Source: Loigolactobacillus bifermentans DSM 20003
GTDB taxonomy: Bacteria > Bacillota > Bacilli > Lactobacillales > Lactobacillaceae
DNA length: 43,697 nucleotides
NCBI RefSeq assembly: GCF_001434575.1
Contig: NZ_AZDA01000054.1
Location: forward strand, 1 to 43,697
Reading direction: 5' to 3'
This document shows, in pieces, positions 23,493 to 29,800 of this stretch. The first letter of the stretch is position 1; each line of letters begins with the position of its first letter. Both the position numbers and the translations under genes were made by a program. The notes beneath the pieces were generated by a model. That model was not told the DNA's origin, did not search any database, and saw only the letters and a program-made list of their open reading frames with translations.

Positions 23493-24770
23493 TTATTGCT
23501 TTTCACTGTACTTATCGCCGTAACGTTCCCGGGTAATTTCATCCAAGGACTTGCCGCGTGTTTGTGGTGTCCAAATCGTCCCGATCACTAATGAAATAAT
23601 CAGTAAGACGATCATGAACATCCCAGCCGCTTTAAAGCCCATTGTGGATAGGATCGTTGGGAAGATAATCGACCAGATCCCAGCAGAGCCCCGAACGACG
23701 AAGAACATGACACCTTGAGAACCGGCACGATACTTGGTTGGGAACAATTCTGTCGCCCATAAAGCGTACCAAGCTTGCGCACCGATACCAGCTGAAACAC
23801 CCCACAAAATAACGAAGATCCATAAGCTGGTCCAATTCATACCAGAGAATGTTAAGACGATCCATGAAGCTGCTGCCATTGCTGCACCGACGAAGAAGAA
23901 AATCCGATGGTTGGCGCGATCGCCATACTTGGCAAATCCAAAGTAAGTGGCAACTGCAGTGAAGATCCATAATACGGCTTGTAACAAGTTAGCTTGTTGG
24001 TTGGTTAAACCACCGGCCGTTTCATACACATATGGCATGAAGAAGCCCATGGCACCGGCAACTAAGTTCCAGAACATGTAAACCCCGATCAAGAATAACA
24101 ACGATTTTACACTAATTGCACTTGAGAATAAGTCTTTGTAAGGATGCGGCTTTTCGCCAGAAGCTTTTTCCTGCTTCTTTTGTTCAACCCATTCTTCTGA
24201 TTCATGCAACCCACGTTGTAAGTTCCAAGCAATGAAGGCAATGACGGTTAACAATCCGAACATTAAGCGACTGCCTAACAAACCAAGTGGTGCTAACACA
24301 ACCCCTAAGATAAAGATAATAGCTGGTCCCATTGACCAAGCAAATTGGGAGATCCCAATATTCTCAGTCCGGTTAGTACTACCCGAAGTTTCGGAAATAT
24401 AAGTCCAAGAAGCAGGCACCCCGGCCCCAACGGCAATCCCAGTAATCAGGAACCCGGCTAATAACATAGCGAAGTTCACTGAAAGGGCGACGATAATCGT
24501 GCCTAACATGTAGATCAACATATCATAGGTGTAAATTACTTTACGCCCATATTTATCTGAAAGGTGACCACCAAACAATGCCCCAATGGCGGCCCCGAAT
24601 GCGTTTGCACTCAATGCACCAAGTAGTCCGACTTGGAAACTGCTTAAACCTAAGGCTTTCGTCCAAAGTGTCAAACCACTGGCACCGGCGACAATCGAGC
24701 CTGAATCTAGAAAGTTTGTTAAAGAAACGGCAAAGGTTGATTTCTTAGAGCCTTGTGCTTTTTCTGCCAT
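23493..24770 (-). CDS. MFS sugar transporter, probable rhamnose permease
   Basis: A 425-residue major facilitator with 12 predicted membrane segments. The conserved loop between helices 2 and 3, GGHLSDKYGRKVIYT, matches the MFS GxxxDrxGRR motif. The C-terminal half has the sugar-porter-like ELFPTKYRAGSQG before helix 10-11 and PQTRGKSLDEI at the C-terminus, both typical of the sugar porter family. As first gene of the rhamnose operon it probably imports L-rhamnose by proton symport. A near-consensus cre site lies just upstream. The substrate is inferred from the operon. Confidence 0.88.
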   Translation of the reverse strand: MAEKAQGSKKSTFAVSLTNFLDSGSIVAGASGLTLWTKALGLSSFQVGLLGALSANAFGAAIGALFGGHLSDKYGRKVIYTYDMLIYMLGTIIVALSVNFAMLLAGFLITGIAVGAGVPASWTYISETSGSTNRTENIGISQFAWSMGPAIIFILGVVLAPLGLLGSRLMFGLLTVIAFIAWNLQRGLHESEEWVEQKKQEKASGEKPHPYKDLFSSAISVKSLLFLIGVYMFWNLVAGAMGFFMPYVYETAGGLTNQQANLLQAVLWIFTAVATYFGFAKYGDRANHRIFFFVGAAMAAASWIVLTFSGMNWTSLWIFVILWGVSAGIGAQAWYALWATELFPTKYRAGSQGVMFFVVRGSAGIWSIIFPTILSTMGFKAAGMFMIVLLIISLVIGTIWTPQTRGKSLDEITRERYGDKYSEKQ

Positions 24771-24808
24771 AGATAACGCCTCACTTTATTTTTATTACGT
24801 TTTTTTGA

Positions 24809-24822
24809 AGAAAACGATTACA
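24809..24822. promoter_or_regulatory. Candidate catabolite-responsive element (cre)
   Basis: AGAAAACGATTACA matches 13 of 14 positions of the TGWAANCGNTNWCA consensus bound by CcpA. It lies 39 nt upstream of the MFS start, between the divergent rhamnose operon and its regulator. Confidence 0.65.
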
Positions 24823-24840
24823 GCTACTGAACACCTTTTA

Positions 24841-24903
24841 TTAAACCGTATTCACAAGTGTGCTACAATAACAGTTGAACAGATTAAAAGTATCATATTC
24901 ACA
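24841..24903 (+). promoter_or_regulatory. Promoter of the rhamnose regulator and TATTCACA repeats
   Basis: An extended -10 TGC-TACAAT (24861-24869) has a weak -35 TTAAAC (24841-24846) 17 bp upstream. Two exact direct repeats TATTCACA (24849-24856 and 24896-24903) are 47 bp apart and could be AraC-protein half sites serving both directions. Confidence 0.5.
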
Positions 24904-24916
24904 GGGGGTAAGTAAC

Positions 24917-25893
24917 TTGAATCAACGGGTTATCAATTTATTAAATCAATACACATTGCTAGAAAATGAGCAAAAAAAATTCAAGTCTTTCAAGATGACC
25001 TACCTAGTCAGGCCATTGACCATGGTGAATCTACTAAAGAAGTCCGGGTGTTAAACAACTATTTTTTCCGTAATCGCAACATTTACATTAGCAAACATAA
25101 TCGTTTTGCACCTTATCCCATGCATACCCATCAGTTCATTGAATTTAATTACATGTTGCGTGGCTCTTGTCACCAAATCGTCGCAGGCAAGCCGTTAACC
25201 TTGCATACCGGTGACCTTTTACTGATTGATGAAGGCTGTGCCCATGCAATTGGTACGCTAAGCGATAATGACCTATTAATTAATATTCTTTTCAGAGATC
25301 AAAATATTAGTATCAAATTTCTCAATAGCATGCGTCGCAGTAACAGTATTTTATATGACTTTCTGTTACGCCGTTCTGCCGGTGAGCAGACAAAAATCAA
25401 TTATTTGTTATTCCCGCAAGAAAATGGTCACGATATTCAAGATACCTTAGAAAAGATCATCGAAGAGTATTTCCTACACCGTGAATTTTCCGATACGATC
25501 ATCAAATCATATTTGTCGGTTTTATTTGCCAAACTCGTCCGTAATTATCGGATCCCGGCTCAACAGAAGGATGCCCATCAACAATTGATCGTCAGTTTAT
25601 TGACTGAAATTTCAAGCTACTATCAAACCGTCAACTTGCAGCAACTGTCCAAACAATATGGTTACAACAAAAACTATCTCAGCAATCTGATCAAGAAAAA
25701 CACCGGCCGCACTTTCAGTGAATTAGTCACCCAACAACGTCTGATCCAAGCCCATACTTTGGTGACATCCACGTCATTACCCATTACGGAAATCATGCAC
25801 AAAGTTGGCATCAACAATAAAAATTTTTTCTACGAAAAATATAAAAACTACTACTTAGTGACGCCTGGCGAGGATCGTAAAGCGAACAAATAG
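24917..25893 (+). CDS. rhaR: AraC family rhamnose regulator, reading frame broken at A8
   Basis: Translation would begin at TTG 24917 behind AGGGGG (24903-24908), giving MNQRVINLLNQYTLLENEQKK. This frame ends at TAA 25051-25053. The continuation IQVFQDDLPSQAIDHGEST lies one frame back, so the frame breaks within a run of eight A (24972-24979); nine A would restore it. The intact downstream frame starts at GTG 25048 with a poor SD. The protein has an N-terminal cupin with the HTHQF motif (PMHTHQFIEFNYML) and a C-terminal AraC double helix-turn-helix (LQQLSKQYGYNKNYLSNLIKK; PITEIMHKVGINNKNFFYEKYKN). It is divergent from the rhamnose operon and probably activates it. The break may be real, phase-variable, bypassed by slippage, or a sequencing error. 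Confidence 0.8.
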
Positions 25894-25896
25894 GGG

Positions 25897-25925
25897 TTGC
25901 ATTCTAAAAAAGAGTGTGAAATAAT
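25897..25925 (+). promoter_or_regulatory. Promoter candidate of the alcohol dehydrogenase gene
   Basis: -35 TTGCAT (25897-25902), 17-bp spacing, -10 AATAAT (25920-25925), starting 4 nt after the rhaR stop. Confidence 0.5.
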
Positions 25926-25979
25926 TCGCAATTGAAGAAACGGTTACTAAAAATTCATTTGTGAAGAAGGTTAATTTTT

Positions 25980-27101
25980 ATGAAAATTAAAGCAGCAGTT
26001 GTTGATAAAGTAAATGATCCATTTGTGATTAAAGACGATATTGAACTTGCACCGATGCAACCAGATGATATTTTAGTGCATATGGTTGCCAGTGGGATCT
26101 GCCATTCTGATGAAGCCCTTCGTCGTGGTGATGCCGCCTTCACATTCCCCGTTATTTTAGGTCATGAAGGCTCTGGGATCATTGAAAAAGTTGGACCAGA
26201 AGTCAAAGGCTTTGAACCTGGGGACCACGTTGTGTTGTCGTTCTACGCTGACGGCACTTGTGATAACTGTTTAAAAGGCAAACCAACACAATGTCGCGAT
26301 TATGCCAAGTACAATTTAAGCGGTACCCGTTGCGATGGGAGTGATCATTTCACTGAAGATGGTCATCACGTCAGCGACATGTTTAACCAATCTTCCTTCA
26401 CCACTGCAACAGTCGTCAAAGCACGTAACTGTGTGAAAGTGCCTAAAGAATTAGACTTACGGCGCTTAGGACCTTTAGGCTGTGGCTATGTCACTGGTAG
26501 CGGAACTGTTTTCAATACGTTACAACCTAAACCTGGTGATACGATTGCTGTCTTTGGGACTGGTGCCGTTGGCTTAGCAGCCATGATGGCTGGCCGGATC
26601 TCTGGCTGTACGTCAGTGATTGCCGTTGACATCGTCGATTCTCGTTTGGACTTGGCTAAAGAATTAGGTGCCACTGATACCATTAACAGTAAGAATGAAG
26701 ATCCAGTTGCGGCTATCAAAGCCTTAACCAATGGCCACGGTGTTGACTGGGCCGTTGATACCACTGGTGTCACTAAAGTCATGCTGGATTCACTGGCCGC
26801 CTTAGCGCAGGGCGGGACAACTGCCACCATCGCCGTTACGCCAAACTTGATCGAAGTCAGCACTTGGAATGACCTGTGTGTCGATGATAAGAAGATCGTC
26901 GGGGTTAACATGGGTGATGCCATTCCACAAATCGATGTGCCTCGCTTGATCAAGTATTATCAACTAGGCAGTTTCCGGTTTGATAAGACTGAAAAATTCT
27001 ATAAATTTGATCAAATCAATGAAGCCAACGCCGATTCTGGCAGTGGTAAGACGATCAAACCTGTCTTGATCATTGATGAAGACTACGTTCCTGGCAAATA
27101 A
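25980..27101 (+). CDS. Zinc-dependent alcohol dehydrogenase, possible lactaldehyde reductase
   Basis: A 373-residue medium-chain dehydrogenase. Catalytic zinc ligands are seen in GICHSDE (Cys near residue 40) and GHEGSGII (His-Glu near 61-62), and the third ligand probably in GCGYVTGSG. The structural zinc loop reads DGTCDNCLKGKPTQC: three cysteines remain and the first position is Asp instead of Cys. The NAD-binding Rossmann motif is VFGTGAVGLAA, followed by AVDIVDSRLDLAKELGA, with the Asp in AVD suggesting NAD(H). Position next to the rhamnose genes suggests reduction of L-lactaldehyde to 1,2-propanediol; this is context inference. It resembles aryl/benzyl alcohol dehydrogenases too. It has its own promoter candidate and a strong terminator. 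Confidence 0.85.
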   Translation: MKIKAAVVDKVNDPFVIKDDIELAPMQPDDILVHMVASGICHSDEALRRGDAAFTFPVILGHEGSGIIEKVGPEVKGFEPGDHVVLSFYADGTCDNCLKGKPTQCRDYAKYNLSGTRCDGSDHFTEDGHHVSDMFNQSSFTTATVVKARNCVKVPKELDLRRLGPLGCGYVTGSGTVFNTLQPKPGDTIAVFGTGAVGLAAMMAGRISGCTSVIAVDIVDSRLDLAKELGATDTINSKNEDPVAAIKALTNGHGVDWAVDTTGVTKVMLDSLAALAQGGTTATIAVTPNLIEVSTWNDLCVDDKKIVGVNMGDAIPQIDVPRLIKYYQLGSFRFDKTEKFYKFDQINEANADSGSGKTIKPVLIIDEDYVPGK

Positions 27102-27120
27102 AGGATCGTTTTTAAACAAA

Positions 27121-27160
27121 GATAAAGCCGTAAACTCTGAGTTGAGTTTACGGCTTTATC
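27121..27160 (+). terminator. Terminator of the alcohol dehydrogenase gene
   Basis: A perfect 17-bp stem (27121-27137 with 27144-27160, loop TGAGTT), with a short T stretch in the right arm. Confidence 0.75.
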
Positions 27161-27187
27161 TGTCGTATTTATAAAAGGTTTACAATT

Positions 27188-27213
27188 ATAGACCGCTCAG
27201 TCTATGCTAAAAT
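27188..27213 (+). promoter_or_regulatory. TetR operator overlapping the TetR promoter
   Basis: ATAGAC-CGCTCA-GTCTAT (27188-27205) is a perfect 6-bp dyad of TetR type. It abuts an extended -10 TGC-TAAAAT (27206-27213). A further half site ATAGAC follows at about 27213. Autorepression by the next gene is likely. Confidence 0.6.
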
Positions 27214-27245
27214 AGACATAGCACTTCTAGAAAGTAGGTACCTGT

Positions 27246-27899
27246 ATGGCATGTAAAACAGATCTTATCGATAAACTAAACCGGGTGATCTTACTCACCG
27301 GATTTAAAAATCAATCAATGTCCTCACTGGCACAGGCCATCCACATGAGTCGGGCCACACTGTACCTGTATTTTAAAAACAAGGATGATATCATTCATTG
27401 TGTGTTGGCCCGTCACTATGAATTTATTCATGACCATGAAATCACGTTAAGCGAAGAACCGGCTACTTTAGCGCGCAATTTCGTAAGTGTGACGTTAAAC
27501 GTTTTGCTATTAAGCGGCATTACCACCGCACTTTTTCGAAAAGAGTTAAAAGCTTATGATCCGGTTTGTTATGCCCAATTTACTCAGACTTCAACTGACT
27601 ATTTTCAGCGCGCACGTCAGTTTTACGAGTTAGCACAAACCAATCATGTGATGAGCGCAGCAATTGCCTCTGATTATTTGATCTTTCAACATCAAACCAT
27701 GGCCAGTCAAATTTTAGAACAAACATTAGCTCAAAAGATAACTGAAACCCAAGCTGAATACTATTTTGATCAGTACTTAAACACGCAAATGACCCTTTTG
27801 GTGCTGCCTAAATATCGGTGTCATTTACGTTCAGCGCCTTTAACCACGTTCCACGAACAAATTTCGGCCCGCTTTCACGCCGTATTTGCGTTAGCTTAA
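27246..27899 (+). CDS. TetR/AcrR family transcriptional regulator
   Basis: A 217-residue repressor. The N-terminal TetR helix-turn-helix (about 5-55) contains SMSSLAQAIHMSRATLYLYFKNKDDII, the signature of the family. The C-terminal ~150 residues are a helical ligand-binding and dimerisation domain with no recognisable subfamily. The upstream dyad at 27188-27205 is its likely operator. No efflux pump is adjacent, so its regulon beyond itself is unknown. A very stable terminator follows. Confidence 0.9.
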   Translation: MACKTDLIDKLNRVILLTGFKNQSMSSLAQAIHMSRATLYLYFKNKDDIIHCVLARHYEFIHDHEITLSEEPATLARNFVSVTLNVLLLSGITTALFRKELKAYDPVCYAQFTQTSTDYFQRARQFYELAQTNHVMSAAIASDYLIFQHQTMASQILEQTLAQKITETQAEYYFDQYLNTQMTLLVLPKYRCHLRSAPLTTFHEQISARFHAVFALA

Positions 27900-27902
27900 C
27901 AA

Positions 27903-27940
27903 AACCCACTACCAGTATGCAAGCATACTGGTAGTGGGTT
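27903..27940. terminator. Bidirectional terminator, 18-bp perfect stem
   Basis: 27903-27920 pairs fully with 27923-27940 across a 2-nt AA gap; in practice a larger loop forms. It serves the TetR gene on plus and psiE on minus. Confidence 0.88.
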
Positions 27941-27944
27941 TATT

Positions 27945-28334
27945 TTATTGCCGCCGTCGCTGCTGTCGCAGCACCACTAGTGCCACAACTAGTACAAAAA
28001 TCGCCATTGTCAGCCAAAATGTTTCCAAACCATCATCATGATGGACTAAGACCACCCGCACCAAGGCGGTGATACCAATATACAAAAAGTCCTCCAAGGC
28101 AATATGCTCGTCATCGCTGAAAAATTCTTTTACTAAAAAGATAAACTCAAAATATAAAAAGAATGCAATGGTGGTATCGGTAATTTTCGCAAAGCGTTGG
28201 GCCGTTTCCACTTCTAAAAGTAATTGCCCTAAATACCAGACTTCACGTAACAAAAAGCCTAACATCACAATTCCTAACAACAGCATGGCTCCCTTTAAGA
28301 TCCAAGCAAAGAAATTCTCAATTTTAGCCGCCAT
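27945..28334 (-). CDS. psiE: PsiE-like membrane protein
   Basis: A 129-residue membrane protein with four predicted helices: about 10-32, 53-68, 80-97 and 103-120. The loop FEFIFLVKEFFSDDEHIALEDFLYIGITALVRVVLVHHDD matches the PsiE (phosphate-starvation-inducible E) family, including the acidic stretch before the third helix and the RVVLVHHDD segment. The E. coli protein is about 136 residues. Its function is not known. It is monocistronic. Confidence 0.85.
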   Translation of the reverse strand: MAAKIENFFAWILKGAMLLLGIVMLGFLLREVWYLGQLLLEVETAQRFAKITDTTIAFFLYFEFIFLVKEFFSDDEHIALEDFLYIGITALVRVVLVHHDDGLETFWLTMAIFVLVVALVVLRQQRRRQ

Positions 28335-28430
28335 TTACGCCAATCCTTTCGTAACCGTTTCAAAAATTATACCACGTTGCTCGCCTTCCCAAATCATGCC
28401 GCTGGTTAATGACGATTTTATGACTCAAAA

Positions 28431-28506
28431 AAAGCCGCCATATTGGGGGATATGGCGGCAAAAAAGGAGTAAGGGTTGACGTTGATTGGGGGATCAACGC
28501 CAGTTT
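28431..28506 (-). ncRNA. Candidate small RNA or YdcF 3'UTR with two CCCCCA-loop hairpins
   Basis: On the minus strand, hairpin CGTTGAT-CCCCCA-ATCAACG (28499-28480) is followed by GCCGCCATAT-CCCCCA-ATATGGCGGC (28459-28434) and a T7 run, a good terminator. Both loops are identical. The RNA also carries unpaired TTACTCC between the hairpins. C-rich loops of this kind are used by Firmicute sRNAs to bind SD sequences. On the plus strand the same region has two GGAGTAA SD-like motifs and a TTG-started 16-codon frame (28475-28525) that runs into ATG AAA ATT TAA. No clear promoter was found on either strand, so the strand is uncertain. The surrounding gap (28335-28659) has no other gene. Confidence 0.4.
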
Positions 28507-28659
28507 TCATTACTTTGGAGGAGTAAAATGAAAATTTAAATTTAGTTATAGTAGCGAAACGATTCTATCGCTTGTTGCTATGTTATTAGAATACTGAAGA
28601 GTTGTGAAGAAAATATGATGAATTTCATGCCTTAATTTGAAAGATTGGTAAAGGAAATT

Positions 28660-29721
28660 TTAAGGATGTAAGACAACGTTAAACTGTAGCCAAGTTTGCA
28701 GACAGGCTAATAGGACAAACAACCCGCCAATTATCAAATGCCATTTTTTATATTGTACAAAAATCGCGATATATTCCCGTAATACAGCATTTGGCAAGAA
28801 AAAATGAGCCGTGTGGGCGCCTAACCCATCTGCTTTTAACCCCACCTGACGGGCGTAAAGCCCTGCACGAAATGTATGGTAATTGTTCGTGACAAAAATC
28901 GTATGCGCTAACTGCGGACCACGCTGATCAATGATTTGCTTCGAAAACCGCATATTCTCCAAAGTTGTGCGTGATTTAGGCTCAGCAATCGCTTGTGCCG
29001 GTGCTAAACCTTGGGTTAACGCAAACCGCCGCATCGCTTCCCCTTCTGGTAATGCCTCATCTGGCCCTTGCCCGCCTGAGAAAATCAGGGTTGCCAATTT
29101 ACCTGTTTTGGCTTGCTGTTTACGCTGAAAAGTCAACCCACGTTGAATCCGCTGTTGCAATAACGGTGGAACCTCATCGCCATTTAACAAGCCACTGCCT
29201 AAAACAATAATATAATCTTGGTTCAATTTTGGCCGGTTAAATTGATAAAGGGCTAACATCGTGAGGTAGTTGTAAAACCAAATCACCACGTATAACAACA
29301 ACATGGTTCCCAAAGTATCGATCCAAAAATTCAGTGCCTGTGGTAAAATCGTCGCTAACCAGCGCGAAAAGATCGGTGCGATCATGAAAGCTAACCCTAA
29401 AAATAAAGTGAGCAGATTTGCCAGTGAATGACTTTCACGATGCCACACGATCACCGCATTCCAAAGTAATAATACAGCCTGAAGCAAGTAAAAGATCACG
29501 ATCACACCGGCCACTAGTACAAATAACACGCCAACGATCAAAATCAATTTGCGATTGTGACTCATTAAAATACTGCCACCAATTGCGGCCAACGTTGACC
29601 AAAAAAATAAATTAAACCAAATCCCGTTGCTTAACCGGCGCTTTTCTTGCTGATAACGCCAGCCAAAGATCAGCCCGGTTACAACTGCAAAACCCCATAA
29701 ACTGCCTAATAAATACCCCAT
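28660..29721 (-). CDS. YdcF family (DUF218) membrane protein
   Basis: A 353-residue protein. The N-terminal half (about 1-160) contains six or so hydrophobic helices. Then comes a DUF218 domain (about 165-310) with the family motifs DYIIVLGSGLLNGDEVPPLL, ATLIFSGGQGPDEALPEGEAM, AEPKSRTTLENMRFSK and FVTNNYHTFRAGLYARQVG; the conserved E and R residues in SGGQG/EG and SRTTLEN are present. A last helix lies near 327-345. DUF218 proteins include SanA/ElyC, linked to envelope integrity, but their chemistry is unclear. The start has GAGGTTAG upstream. It is monocistronic, and the C-rich hairpins lie in its 3' region. Confidence 0.9.
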   Translation of the reverse strand: MGYLLGSLWGFAVVTGLIFGWRYQQEKRRLSNGIWFNLFFWSTLAAIGGSILMSHNRKLILIVGVLFVLVAGVIVIFYLLQAVLLLWNAVIVWHRESHSLANLLTLFLGLAFMIAPIFSRWLATILPQALNFWIDTLGTMLLLYVVIWFYNYLTMLALYQFNRPKLNQDYIIVLGSGLLNGDEVPPLLQQRIQRGLTFQRKQQAKTGKLATLIFSGGQGPDEALPEGEAMRRFALTQGLAPAQAIAEPKSRTTLENMRFSKQIIDQRGPQLAHTIFVTNNYHTFRAGLYARQVGLKADGLGAHTAHFFLPNAVLREYIAIFVQYKKWHLIIGGLFVLLACLQTWLQFNVVLHP

Positions 29722-29774
29722 TGTCTAACCTCGCTCTTTTTCTTCCATCATAGCAAATCTCATTGCAGATTGCA

Positions 29775-29800
29775 TCAAGCGCATAAGCTAGCGCGCTTGA
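29775..29800. repeat. Inverted repeat at the end of the UvrA-like gene
   Basis: TCAAGCGC (29775-29782) and GCGCTTGA (29793-29800) flank the stop codon. It could act as a weak terminator; no T run follows. Confidence 0.3.

Noticed and set aside
25926-25960. A second cre site before the alcohol dehydrogenase (around GAAACGGTTACT)
   Set aside because: It matches only about 10 of 14 consensus positions.
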